From: a virus
Strand: one strand, 5' to 3'
Length of the DNA: 29,947 nt
Virus record (IMG/VR): IMGVR_UViG_3300025125_000006
Location: 1 to 29,947 of that record
How positions within the stretch are numbered: position 1 is the stretch's first letter; each line of letters opens with the position of its first letter. Of this stretch, positions 20,355-28,294 are shown one piece after another. The notes under the pieces were generated by a model. The model was given only the letters and a program-made list of their open reading frames with translations. It searched no databases and had not been told where the DNA came from. A program made the position numbers and the translations under genes.

Positions 20355-21055
20355 TGCCTGAAGAAGCCAGCAAGAAACACTTCCCAGAGGACGAGGGGTG
20401 GGGTGTGTTGAGACCAGATGCACTAGACGAGGAAACGCGACTGCGCCGTATGCAGCAAGAGTATCCTAAATTTGAACCAGACGGTGAAGGGTATGACTAT
20501 AAAACGGCTGATAAGCTTATAGATGAACGTCCATTGACAATGCCCAAGCCACCCATACCCAGTTATGGGGAACGGGCAACTGGAGTAGCCCCACAAAGTA
20601 ATGAAGGGGCTTTTCAGTCTTGGCAGTGGCATGAGGATGAGCAAGATTGGGGGATACACTGGCCTAGTAGAGACCCAGATACAGGGCTACTCCTTAAAGG
20701 TAGGGGTCATGAAACCTGGGACTTACTGGAGAAGGGAGAAGCTGAAGCTGGATATCATATATATCAAGACCCCAAAACGAAAAGGTATAAGTCAGAGAAA
20801 ATAGGACCACCTTTTCTTGAACAAGATGAACCCCAGTCCGAAGCTCCTAACCCTCTCTCTACACCACAGCCATTTGATATTGAGACCATTGAACGAGGGT
20901 TTAAGGCTCCAGGAGAGGAAGCCCCCCTCCACATACCTAGACCGCAGCCAATTAATATTGAGGCTATTGAACGAGAGTTTGAGGCGGTTCCGGCTCCCCT
21001 TGGAATACTTGCCAAAGCCAAGAAGCAGGGGAAGCGCCGGAAATTCTTCTCTTGA
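20354..21055 (+). CDS. Hypothetical protein with a repeated short motif, 233 aa
   Basis: The ATG overlaps the spanin stop (TAATG). The protein is hydrophilic, with a probably disordered N-terminus, an aromatic middle (FQSWQWHEDEQDWGIHWPS, GYHIYQDPKTKRYKSEKIG) and two copies of PQP-[FI]-[DN]-IE-[TA]-IER-[GE]-F near residues 171 and 197, spaced 26 residues apart. It ends in a very basic AKKQGKRRKFFS. It lies between spanin and endolysin genes but lacks muralytic motifs. The paired motif is probably a binding site for a partner protein. Confidence 0.65.
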   Translation: MPEEASKKHFPEDEGWGVLRPDALDEETRLRRMQQEYPKFEPDGEGYDYKTADKLIDERPLTMPKPPIPSYGERATGVAPQSNEGAFQSWQWHEDEQDWGIHWPSRDPDTGLLLKGRGHETWDLLEKGEAEAGYHIYQDPKTKRYKSEKIGPPFLEQDEPQSEAPNPLSTPQPFDIETIERGFKAPGEEAPLHIPRPQPINIEAIEREFEAVPAPLGILAKAKKQGKRRKFFS

Positions 21056-21071
21056 ACAACGAATGGCCTAA

Positions 21072-21185
21072 ATGATCTTCCGCATCGTAAACACAGTGAT
21101 CATCATAGCCATAATCCTATTGGCTATCGCAGCCTTGTTCATTGTCCCCTTAACCTCAATCCTATTTGGAATAGGTCCCACATGA
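21072..21185 (+). CDS. Single-TM peptide, 37 aa
   Basis: The frame MIFRIVNTVIIIAIILLAI... is almost entirely hydrophobic (residues about 5-33), with a basic residue at position 4 and Pro/Gly near the end. Its TGA overlaps the ATG of the endolysin (ATGA), so it is probably translated and coupled to the endolysin. It could be a third holin-like or pinholin-like peptide. Evidence is the frame, the hydrophobicity and the coupling. Confidence 0.6.
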   Translation: MIFRIVNTVIIIAIILLAIAALFIVPLTSILFGIGPT

Positions 21186-21736
21186 TAGCCCTTTGCGTAG
21201 GACACAGCCGCCAGGGTGACAGCGGAGCCTCATCAGTGGATGGGACTACTGAGTGGGACTACAACTGCGATTTAGCTGGAAAGATAGCGTCCAAGACCCG
21301 CCAAGATGTACGAATATATAGTGCATATGAGGGTAACGGTTACACCAGTGCCATGCGCGGGCTTGCCAAGAAGCTCAAGAAAGATGGAGCAGAGTTTGCC
21401 GTAGAGTTGCACTTCAATGCCGCCAGCCCGTCTGCCACTGGACATGAGTGGCTCTATTGGAATAGTAGTGAAAAAGGAAGGCTCCTGGCCCGTTCTCTAC
21501 GGGATTCTATGGAAGATTCTTTCCCCCAACTTACCAGCAGAGGCATCAAGGCGCGGGCGAAGGGGTCTCGCGGAGCCAGTTTCCTGCGCCTGACCCATTG
21601 CCCTGCTTGCATTGCAGAGCCTTTCTTTGGATCCAATACGGACGACTGGCAACTGGCTACAGCCCATAAGGACGGGTTGGCTACAGCGATTACAGGTGGT
21701 ATAGTTCTTTATAACGAGTTAGCCAGCCAATGGTAG
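21182..21736 (+). CDS. Endolysin, N-acetylmuramoyl-L-alanine amidase (Amidase_3-type)
   Basis: A 184-residue protein covering one Amidase_3 domain. Zinc ligands fit H8 (LCVGHSRQG), E24 (TEWDYN) and H77 (VELHFNAAS), and the catalytic acid fits E146 (CIAEPFFGSN). The enzyme cuts the bond between N-acetylmuramic acid and L-alanine in peptidoglycan at the end of infection. There is no signal peptide, so it depends on a holin to reach the wall. It overlaps the 37-aa TM peptide upstream and is followed by six bases and the next gene. No separate cell-wall-binding domain is visible. Confidence 0.85.
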   Translation: MIALCVGHSRQGDSGASSVDGTTEWDYNCDLAGKIASKTRQDVRIYSAYEGNGYTSAMRGLAKKLKKDGAEFAVELHFNAASPSATGHEWLYWNSSEKGRLLARSLRDSMEDSFPQLTSRGIKARAKGSRGASFLRLTHCPACIAEPFFGSNTDDWQLATAHKDGLATAITGGIVLYNELASQW

Positions 21737-21742
21737 CCTACC

Positions 21743-22051
21743 ATGAAATTTCCCAAGACAATCACAATCGCCGGACGGCGCATCAAAGTGGTTATTGGGG
21801 CGTTCAAGGGAGCCGATAGCGACACCTTTGGGGAGTATTTCCACGATGACAAGCTGATCCAGATCAACACAGGTCTAAATGACAAGGTAGCGTTAGAGAC
21901 ATTGCGCCACGAAGTGATGGAAGCCGCGCTGCTCATATCCGGTGTAGGGTTTTCAGAGAGATACGAACAGGAAGCCGTTGTCCGGTGCATGGAGGAGATA
22001 TTTTTCCCCGCCTGGGAAGTCATACTAAAGCGTATAGATTTCGATAGATGA
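21743..22051 (+). CDS. Putative metallopeptidase-like protein, 102 aa
   Basis: The central helix ETLRHEVMEAALLISG contains an HExxE arrangement in the place of the HExxH of small phage metallopeptidases, with downstream acidic helix residues (SERYEQEAVVRCMEEIFFPA) in the position of a third ligand. N-terminal strands (FPKTITIAGRRIKVVIG) and a YFHDDKLIQINTG hairpin match the usual layout of such proteins. Because the second histidine is a glutamate, catalysis is uncertain. The gene follows the endolysin closely and is coupled to the next gene by ATGA. Confidence 0.55.
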   Translation: MKFPKTITIAGRRIKVVIGAFKGADSDTFGEYFHDDKLIQINTGLNDKVALETLRHEVMEAALLISGVGFSERYEQEAVVRCMEEIFFPAWEVILKRIDFDR

Positions 22052-22395
22052 TAAAGTTTATCCTCATCCTGCTGGCTTCACTGGGTGTTGCATTGGCGGA
22101 ACCACCCCCGTTACCACAACTGGTAACATTCTTTGATAGGGACGAATTTGTATTTGGGATGTGGTGGGTAAGCGCGGGGGCGGGATACAACTACATACTA
22201 GAAGTCAATGAACTCGACGGCTGGGGGTGGTTTGAGGTTGCCGTTTGGGAAGCACCCCCGAAGGGAGCCGTCATGTCTGGCTACACATTTACTTCTGGTG
22301 AAGCAATTGGTCGTGTTCGCGTTGAGCGTGTCGAGCCTCAACCTTCTCCTCGCGGAGCCATTAATTGGCGTATATTGACCCCAGTTAGATTCTAA
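22048..22395 (+). CDS. Secreted beta-rich protein with signal peptide, 115 aa
   Basis: The N-terminus MIKFILILLASLGVALAEPP is a clear Sec signal peptide with a cleavage site after ALA. The mature part is rich in aromatic residues and strands (FVFGMWWVSAGAGYNYILEV, NELDGWGWFEVAVWEAPPKG), resembling a small fibronectin-like fold. It is exported to the periplasm. No family is recognised. It is coupled to the preceding gene (ATGA). A role at the host envelope, such as superinfection exclusion or lysis, is possible but unproven. Confidence 0.65.
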   Translation: MIKFILILLASLGVALAEPPPLPQLVTFFDRDEFVFGMWWVSAGAGYNYILEVNELDGWGWFEVAVWEAPPKGAVMSGYTFTSGEAIGRVRVERVEPQPSPRGAINWRILTPVRF

Positions 22396-22400
22396 ATATT

Positions 22401-23228
22401 ATGGCTAATAGACAATTTTTCACACCAAGAAACACGGAGCTTGCCCAATCTGAAGTTGGGATATTCATGACAGATGAAGACCCCTACGGTGTGGGGGCAA
22501 TAAGTACCGGTAAGGGGGATTTGGGGGGCAAGTCTTATGGGACTTTCCAGATGCCAAGTAATCCGTCTTCCCCAGGAGAACAATCTAAAGCCCAGCGTTT
22601 CGTAGAGGAGGGGATTCCTGAGAATTACCAGCAATATTTCAAGGATGATAAAGGCCAGTTCCATAAGGCAGGAACCCCTGGGTTTGATGCTGCTTGGAAA
22701 TCTTTAGAGAGATTTGCCAACCAAGGGTTTGGGGAAGCCCAGCAGAGTTACATCTATAAGGGAGATTCTAAAAATGTAGGGCTTGATAAGTATCTTACGG
22801 GCTTTAAAAGCACCACTGGGAGGGGTATCGATGAGTATGGTGATAAAGCCCGCAATATAATAGAGGGGGGTTATAATCAATATGGGGGGTTGCACCACAG
22901 CCATGTTAAACAGGCGGTGGCTGAACGAGACGCAGCCATCAAAAACAAAAAGACATTTACCGAAGACGATTTTATGCGGTCTTTGATAAAGTCAAAACTG
23001 GGGAAGGTGGAGGTGAATTTCAAAAGCTCCCCTAAAGTTTGGAAAGGTGTGCGTAACCGGTTCACGGGGGAGTTGGCAAAGTTCCCAGTTACAGCGGCTC
23101 CGGCTCCAGCCAAGACTTCTGGGCGGAAAGCTACAAGAACTGCTCCTGCCCCTGCTCCCGCTCCTGTCCGAAAGGCCACCAGAAGGAGACCCTTTCTGCA
23201 AGCTATAGAAGATAGGTTTAGCAGGTAG
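22401..23228 (+). CDS. Putative peptidoglycan hydrolase (lysozyme-like), 275 aa
   Basis: Residues about 14-55 (AQSEVGIFMTDEDPYGVGAI, STGKGDLGGKSYGTFQMPSN) match the active-site region of phage lysozyme-like muramidases or transglycosylases, with a glutamate near the start and the STGKGDxGGxSYGTFQ signature. The domain runs to about residue 210. The C-terminal 60 residues are Ala, Pro and Lys/Arg-rich (KTSGRKATRTAPAPAPAPVR) and highly basic. A virion-borne wall-drilling enzyme or a second lysis enzyme fits. Its position after the lysis genes and lack of signal peptide leave this open. Confidence 0.7.
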   Translation: MANRQFFTPRNTELAQSEVGIFMTDEDPYGVGAISTGKGDLGGKSYGTFQMPSNPSSPGEQSKAQRFVEEGIPENYQQYFKDDKGQFHKAGTPGFDAAWKSLERFANQGFGEAQQSYIYKGDSKNVGLDKYLTGFKSTTGRGIDEYGDKARNIIEGGYNQYGGLHHSHVKQAVAERDAAIKNKKTFTEDDFMRSLIKSKLGKVEVNFKSSPKVWKGVRNRFTGELAKFPVTAAPAPAKTSGRKATRTAPAPAPAPVRKATRRRPFLQAIEDRFSR

Positions 23229-23237
23229 CCTGAGTGT

Positions 23238-23777
23238 ATGAGCCGCCCGCGCAGAGGAAAAAAGCGGTTCAAACATCTGGAAGACCTTGTCGTTTTCACA
23301 CCGTCCAGCGATGATATAGCGTTGGCTCATGAGCGATCATGTGCCATGGGCATCCTCCCTGGTTCCTATATGCGTGGCATGGGGAACTTAACAGGTTGTC
23401 TGGGCGAGATTGCGGTTAAGGCATACCTGCCCCGCAGCCGGTATGTGGGGGATAAGGTCTTTACCCATGATGTTGTCTACAGGAAGCAGAAGGTTGAGGT
23501 AAAGTCCAAGACCTGTAGTGGGCAACCTAAACCGGAGTTCAGCGCCTTTGTAAATTGTAAAAAAGACATCATCCCTGAGAATGATGTCTTTTTCTTTACC
23601 CGTGTAAGGCGGGATCTTGCGCGGGTTTATCTGGTTGGTTGGTTATTGGCTCCCATTTTCTTCGATGAAGCCACATTCAGGAAGGTAGGGGATAAGGATG
23701 ATACGGGGTTTACATTCAAGTCCAATGGTTATCAAATAACTATCGGGGAACTAAGCCCGCCGGCTCAGTTTAAATAA
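23238..23777 (+). CDS. PD-(D/E)XK nuclease-like protein, 179 aa
   Basis: The motif order of restriction-endonuclease-like nucleases is present: a helix with E57 (GCLGEIAVKAYLP), then D78 (FTHDVVYRKQ) and E87-V-K89 (VEVKSK). The N-terminus is basic (MSRPRRGKKRFK), which suits DNA contact. Likely jobs are DNA degradation, recombination or resolving packaging intermediates; the exact role is unknown. A strong hairpin terminator lies inside this gene at 23560-23593, encoding KKDIIPENDVFFF. It is the last plus-strand gene and overlaps the convergent minus-strand gene by 8 bp. Confidence 0.7.
   Translation: MSRPRRGKKRFKHLEDLVVFTPSSDDIALAHERSCAMGILPGSYMRGMGNLTGCLGEIAVKAYLPRSRYVGDKVFTHDVVYRKQKVEVKSKTCSGQPKPEFSAFVNCKKDIIPENDVFFFTRVRRDLARVYLVGWLLAPIFFDEATFRKVGDKDDTGFTFKSNGYQITIGELSPPAQFK
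23557..23597. terminator. Bidirectional intrinsic terminator inside a gene
   Basis: AAAAAGACATCAT and ATGATGTCTTTTT pair perfectly over 13 bp around CCCTGAGA. On the minus strand the stem is followed by TTTTTTAC and on the plus strand by TTTTTCTTT, so it should work both ways. It lies about 180 bp after the last minus-strand gene and inside the last plus-strand gene. No other terminator is visible at the convergence point. Confidence 0.85.
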
Positions 23778-24036
23778 GCGTGTGGATGAATATTGGGGCG
23801 CTTTCACAGTCTTCTGTGGCTCCTACAACATTCCCCCAGAATTGGTCCTCTGCATCAGAGGTAGACAACCCTTGGTTGGTGAGTGCATCAATACAGAGTT
23901 CAATGCTGTAGACAGCCCTGGGTGGCTCAAGGGAGGCTCCGATAAAGGCTCTGTCAAGACCATCAGCCAGGATGACCTCTTCAGCCTCTTTGCCAAGTTT
24001 GTCCTCAAGGAATTCAATTACTTCGTCGGCTGTCAT
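23770..24036 (-). CDS. Small acidic protein, 88 aa, end of the replication operon
   Basis: The ATG overlaps the stop of the helicase gene (ATGA). The protein (MTADEVIEFLEDKLGKEAEE...) is acidic and largely helical, with a C-terminal FWGNVVGATEDCESAPIF. No motif is recognised. The coupling suggests it acts with the helicase or is needed in similar amounts. Its end overlaps the oppositely oriented nuclease-like gene by 8 bp, and a terminator inside that gene ends its transcript. Confidence 0.65.
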   Translation of the reverse strand: MTADEVIEFLEDKLGKEAEEVILADGLDRAFIGASLEPPRAVYSIELCIDALTNQGLSTSDAEDQFWGNVVGATEDCESAPIFIHTLI

Positions 24037-26213
24037 AGGGGTACTTTTTCTTTAACAGGTGCTTGAATCATTGGTTCCTTGTCTATATCAAATTTTGAGT
24101 CTAAGTCAATCTCCCATATCTTACCTCCCCCGAAGCCTATGGACTTTATAGGTCGCGCTTTCTTGTTGCTATTGCTGGTTTCCTCCAGTGTCAGGAAACC
24201 TCTCCTCACGAATTCCATGTTGCCGGACACTCCTATATTCCGGCCCCCGTTGAACTCAAGGATGCTCCCCTGGAACTCAGTCAGGGTCCCCCGCCATATG
24301 GGGTTGGTAAAATACTCCCGCGCCCTCTTGACGAAGAACTCAACCAGTTCAGCCACAGTGGATCGACTTGAGTTGTCATAAGCTGCTGATGCAATTGTCT
24401 TGTCGATGTAGCCATACACACCAAAGCGTGAGTCCCCTTTAACCTCCTTTGGGACCTTCCAGTCCAACAGCCAACGAGCCAGGTGGGGCAATTCATTTGT
24501 TATGGTTTCCTCAAGCTCATCATTGGGCGGAAACTTTGTTGTTGCCTCATCACTCATGCGCAAGGCCATTAACTTATCCCTGTTGGATGAGTCAAGGCTT
24601 GGGATCACACTGAGGCTGTTGGCATCCATGTTCAGGGACATGACTACCCGCCCGGTCCATGGGACGCTGATTGCATCAACATACTTCGCGTGATATTCCA
24701 TTCTTGGGTTGGCTACACTTTTCTTTATAAGTTCTGTCGCCCTCCGCTGATCCTGAAAGGAGGCCGCAGAGGTCGTGTCATCCACAACCCAGGCAGCAAC
24801 CCGTGCAAGATCCTTGTTAAAGTTTGTCTGGCCGGATAGATAGTCCGAAGCATCAGCGAAACCACCAACCAAGGCTGAGATGACCTTGTTGGACAGTAGG
24901 GATTTACCAACACTGGTTGGCCCAACTAGAAGGAGTGCATGTCCCTGTTTACGTTTACGTTCCAAGACGGCTATATAGAATCTCTTCATCCAAGCAAAGA
25001 AATACAGGACAGTTCCCTGCTCCACACTGTCCGCGAATAACTGGTGGAGCCATTTATGCAGGAAAGGCCACTTGGAGGGATCCCCATCCTCTGCCGGTTG
25101 CACTGGGTCTATGTTGGCAGTGTTAAGTATCCGGTGACTGTTGTAAGAGACAACCCTGTCTGAACTGAATACAACAGGTGCTATTTCATCGATCCGGTTA
25201 TCATTCGCAATTGTAACCAGTGCTGTTTCCAGTTCCGATAAAGGCTGCCCCCTTCTAGGGCGCGGGGAAAAACCGGCTTGGCGAAGCTCAAGGCACAACT
25301 GATCCTTGGGTATTGAATGAGCCGCACCGTGTAACAACTTGTAGTGCATTTTCCCATTAAACCAATATTGGTCTAACAGGCTACCCATTTTCTTGACCTC
25401 GTAGTCCTCGACAAACTTCGCGCCGAAGATTTCCCGCCATGTGATGAACCCTTTACCGGCACGGACGCTGTAACAGATTATCCCCTCGTCAGAGACCTGA
25501 CACCCAATGCGTTCAATGTCATCATCGATCCAAAACAGGGGACCACGCGCTCCTATTGTGAAGTCCCCCTCCCAACGATTGGGGAAACGCTCATGGACTT
25601 CTTTTTCAATTACATCAATTGGTATTGTCGATTGAGTTGTCTGTGGTGGGTTGGTGTTGGCAACCTTGAATAGGGTTGTCCTGTAAATCTCCTTGGGTAT
25701 TGGCTCCCCTATCTTGACCCAGTCCTCCCCTATAGCGAAGACCTGACTCGCCCTGTAGGAGGACTCATCAAAGCCAGCGAAGAGCCTTTCCACTTTAAGC
25801 TGGTTTCCCAGACGCTTTATAAAGGCGTCATACATATCAGGGGAGATGAGGAGCTTTTCCTCAAGCTCCCACACCAGGCGTATGTACCCTGAAAATGTCC
25901 TTGAGCGCCAAGTCGGCAGGAGTTCTTTACATTGCGTGTGGATTAGTTTGTCAACGGCATCCCAGTCCAGCGGGGCATCATAATCTATGGCCAGACCATG
26001 GACTGCATTTATGGGGTTACTCTCCGAAATTCGGAGGTTGGGGTTGTCTCCTTCACACAAGGTGTAGAAAACATATTTAGTGTCTTTCTCTCCACACCAT
26101 TCCTTGAAGTGTGCCTTGGACTTTAGGGATGGCTTGAACTTGGCCAGCCCAGACATATCATCAGTCTTATTAGTTTTCTTTTCTTGGAGGTTTTTAATAT
26201 ATCTGTATTTCAT
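24033..26213 (-). CDS. Primase-helicase: PrimPol-like N-terminus and SF3 helicase
   Basis: The 726-residue protein has an N-terminal region (about 20-180) with DYD at 77-79 (GLAIDYDAPLDW) and FSGYIRLVWE at 107-116, resembling archaeo-eukaryotic primase-polymerase motifs, though the expected histidine of motif II is not obvious. The C-terminal half is a superfamily 3 helicase: Walker A GPTSVGKS (431-438), Walker B WVVDD (475-479) and a motif-C-like RVVMSLNMD (522-530). It would synthesise primers and unwind DNA ahead of the phage polymerase, whose gene overlaps it by ATGA. Family assignment is firm for the helicase and less so for the primase. Confidence 0.85.
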   Translation of the reverse strand: MKYRYIKNLQEKKTNKTDDMSGLAKFKPSLKSKAHFKEWCGEKDTKYVFYTLCEGDNPNLRISESNPINAVHGLAIDYDAPLDWDAVDKLIHTQCKELLPTWRSRTFSGYIRLVWELEEKLLISPDMYDAFIKRLGNQLKVERLFAGFDESSYRASQVFAIGEDWVKIGEPIPKEIYRTTLFKVANTNPPQTTQSTIPIDVIEKEVHERFPNRWEGDFTIGARGPLFWIDDDIERIGCQVSDEGIICYSVRAGKGFITWREIFGAKFVEDYEVKKMGSLLDQYWFNGKMHYKLLHGAAHSIPKDQLCLELRQAGFSPRPRRGQPLSELETALVTIANDNRIDEIAPVVFSSDRVVSYNSHRILNTANIDPVQPAEDGDPSKWPFLHKWLHQLFADSVEQGTVLYFFAWMKRFYIAVLERKRKQGHALLLVGPTSVGKSLLSNKVISALVGGFADASDYLSGQTNFNKDLARVAAWVVDDTTSAASFQDQRRATELIKKSVANPRMEYHAKYVDAISVPWTGRVVMSLNMDANSLSVIPSLDSSNRDKLMALRMSDEATTKFPPNDELEETITNELPHLARWLLDWKVPKEVKGDSRFGVYGYIDKTIASAAYDNSSRSTVAELVEFFVKRAREYFTNPIWRGTLTEFQGSILEFNGGRNIGVSGNMEFVRRGFLTLEETSNSNKKARPIKSIGFGGGKIWEIDLDSKFDIDKEPMIQAPVKEKVPL

Positions 26214-27970
26214 TTTTCATACCTATCTAATATTTTGCCTTCCGCTGCCAGCGGGATATCCGGTATCCAGCTAGGTGCTTCAGACATGCTTTCAATTACG
26301 TCTGTTAGAGTTTTTTCTGCTTCCCCCTCATTTGCCTCAATAACAAATTCATCGTGGACATGGAAGATGATCCTAGCCCCCGCAGCCTCAATGCGGAGTA
26401 GCATGTTGGCGAAGATATCCCGTGCCAGTGCCTGAGATACATTCTCTGCCAGCAAACCACCCCACAGGCGCATTGGGATTTTCTTGGAGTTCCTGGTGAT
26501 CATGGCGATGTAGTTACGCCTACCTTCCTGCAAAGCAGTAGTGATTTTTCCGTAATTTAACTCTCTTCCTGATGGCAATCTCAGGATGAAGTCCTCCCCC
26601 TTGGTGTACGCAATATGCATTTTCCTCTGGAGGGTATTCCAGAGCCTTACTACCCTGTTCAGCTTGTTGCGGTACAGCAATACGGCTCCATGTGCTTCCC
26701 GTAAGGACATCCCTGAGATCATTGAGAACTTGTTAGCGGATGCCCCATAGCCACAACCCAGGACCATCTGCTTAACCATGTGTCGCAGCTTTGGGTTTTC
26801 TTCTTTCAAGACCCCTGAATCACTGGACCATTTGCCAAATCGAACGGCAAAGGCTTCATAGATATCATCGCTCTTCTCAATTTCCGCCAGAGTCTCCTCA
26901 TCTTCTGCCAGCCAGCATAATGTACGGACTTCAATCTGTGACAAGTCAGCAACTATGAGTTTTTTGCCTTTCTCAGGTGAGATCAGATGCCGGAGGTTCA
27001 CGCCAAACAGGTCACCTCTTGGAAGGTTTTGCAGATTCAGGTTTCCACCGGATCCTGACCAGCGCCCCGTATGAGCGCCAAAATACATCAAGCCCCCGTA
27101 GAAACGCCCATTAGATAAAGTCGCATGGTCGAATGAGTCCAGCTTGCGTTTCAGTGCGTTGATACGCCGGTAATCCCGAACAGCTTCAATCCAAGGATAG
27201 TCTTTACCATGTAAACACACCCATTCGTTAGCCTCCTCACTGGACAGCGCGAGGCTTGCCGGCGGCTCTATATCTATTTTACGGCACTCTTCGTTAAACG
27301 CCTTGCGTGACAGTGGAGGGGAATCTTCAATCCAAGGGATGCTGTTCTCAGCTTCAAATCTTTTCTTGGAAATTGCTTCCCGCTGTTCTTTTAACAGGTG
27401 AGTATCAATAGGAATGCCCCGCTGGATGCCCCTACGGCTGATACTGCTTATTTCACGCTCTTGGGGTGACCATTGGTCACTAAGCCCCTGCCACAGCCTT
27501 AGACACAATTCTGAGTCCTTTAAGGCATAAGCACTGACTTCCACCTTGAACTCCTGGGACATGTCCTCCCAACGCTTTCCCTTCATGCTGTCGCGTGTAT
27601 CCTTGGAAATCTCCAGATTAAAGAGTTCCCCAGTTGCCCCCTTTAGGGAGCGCGGTAGCCCGCAGTAGGCTGCTAGATCAGCGGTGCAGTGCCACAGGGC
27701 GTAATCAACATTAGGCCACCAGCCTTTCTTCACTCCAAAGAGGTAAAGGGTCTGGTCAAAGGATGCATTATGGGAGAGGACTTGTTGCCCCTCCAGGGTT
27801 GCCCAGTTGAAATCTTTTGGGTGACCCACAAAGCTGGTCCCCTCGTCCCCGACAATTGAGACCATGTAGGCATCGAAATCGGGGTGGGCAAAGTAACCCA
27901 ACGGTCCCAGTGTCTTTATGGAGCAAGACTTATCATAGTAAGTCTCATAGTCCAGAGCATAGGTATTCAT
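26210..27970 (-). CDS. Family A DNA polymerase with 3'-5' exonuclease
   Basis: A 586-residue polymerase. Exonuclease motifs are intact: LDYETYY with D7/E9, SHNASFD with N68/D72, and YALKD with Y148/D152. Polymerase motifs are TGRWSGSGGNLNLQNLPRG (301-319), motif A DLSQIEVR (342-349), motif B from R396 through K400 to YG408-409, and motif C HDE (539-541). It lacks a 5' nuclease domain, as usual for phage enzymes. It replicates the phage genome together with the PrimPol/helicase, whose ATG overlaps its stop. A two-part hairpin lies just upstream of its start (27986-28029). No strong Shine-Dalgarno is visible. Confidence 0.95.
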   Translation of the reverse strand: MNTYALDYETYYDKSCSIKTLGPLGYFAHPDFDAYMVSIVGDEGTSFVGHPKDFNWATLEGQQVLSHNASFDQTLYLFGVKKGWWPNVDYALWHCTADLAAYCGLPRSLKGATGELFNLEISKDTRDSMKGKRWEDMSQEFKVEVSAYALKDSELCLRLWQGLSDQWSPQEREISSISRRGIQRGIPIDTHLLKEQREAISKKRFEAENSIPWIEDSPPLSRKAFNEECRKIDIEPPASLALSSEEANEWVCLHGKDYPWIEAVRDYRRINALKRKLDSFDHATLSNGRFYGGLMYFGAHTGRWSGSGGNLNLQNLPRGDLFGVNLRHLISPEKGKKLIVADLSQIEVRTLCWLAEDEETLAEIEKSDDIYEAFAVRFGKWSSDSGVLKEENPKLRHMVKQMVLGCGYGASANKFSMISGMSLREAHGAVLLYRNKLNRVVRLWNTLQRKMHIAYTKGEDFILRLPSGRELNYGKITTALQEGRRNYIAMITRNSKKIPMRLWGGLLAENVSQALARDIFANMLLRIEAAGARIIFHVHDEFVIEANEGEAEKTLTDVIESMSEAPSWIPDIPLAAEGKILDRYEK

Positions 27971-27985
27971 ATGGATAAAGTTGCC

Positions 27986-28029
27986 CTGGTGGCTAAGAGG
28001 AAGAAAGCATAAGACCTCAAAGCCACCAG
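27986..28029 (-). other. Hairpin in the polymerase leader
   Basis: CTGGTGGCT and AGCCACCAG pair perfectly (9 bp), and after an AA/AA internal loop GAGG/CCTC extends the stem. It begins 15 bases before the polymerase ATG. The 110-base gap here has no gene; the structure may limit polymerase translation. No T-run follows, so termination is unlikely. Confidence 0.6.
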
Positions 28030-28080
28030 AGCGGGTTGGCTAAACCAAGGAGAACGGAAAACCCTCAGTCTGCCACGGCA

Positions 28081-28290
28081 CTATGAACTGGAACTAAGTT
28101 CCAGCTTTGTTTGGTCCATGTCAACATCCTTCAAGGATCCTAGTTGCTTACCCAATGCCTCAATAAGGACATCAAAGTCGTCCCGTTGGCGGGTTAGCAA
28201 TTCAATCTTTTCAGAATAGTCCTTTTGAAGATTTTGGAGTTCTTCAATATGGGCATCCAATATCTTTACTTCTTTTTTAGCAATAGTCAT
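28081..28290 (-). CDS. Coiled-coil protein, 69 aa
   Basis: The ATG at 28290, four bases after the upstream stop, is preferred; a TTG at 28317 inside the previous gene is the other option. Most of the protein is a coiled coil (VKILDAHIEELQNLQKDYSE, KIELLTRQRDDFDVLIEALG), ending in LELSSSS. The last codons contain the perfect hairpin CTGGAAC/GTTCCAG. Its place between the putative ssDNA-binding protein and the polymerase suggests a replication accessory factor. No family is recognised. Confidence 0.6.
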   Translation of the reverse strand: MTIAKKEVKILDAHIEELQNLQKDYSEKIELLTRQRDDFDVLIEALGKQLGSLKDVDMDQTKLELSSSS

Positions 28291-28294
28291 AAAG

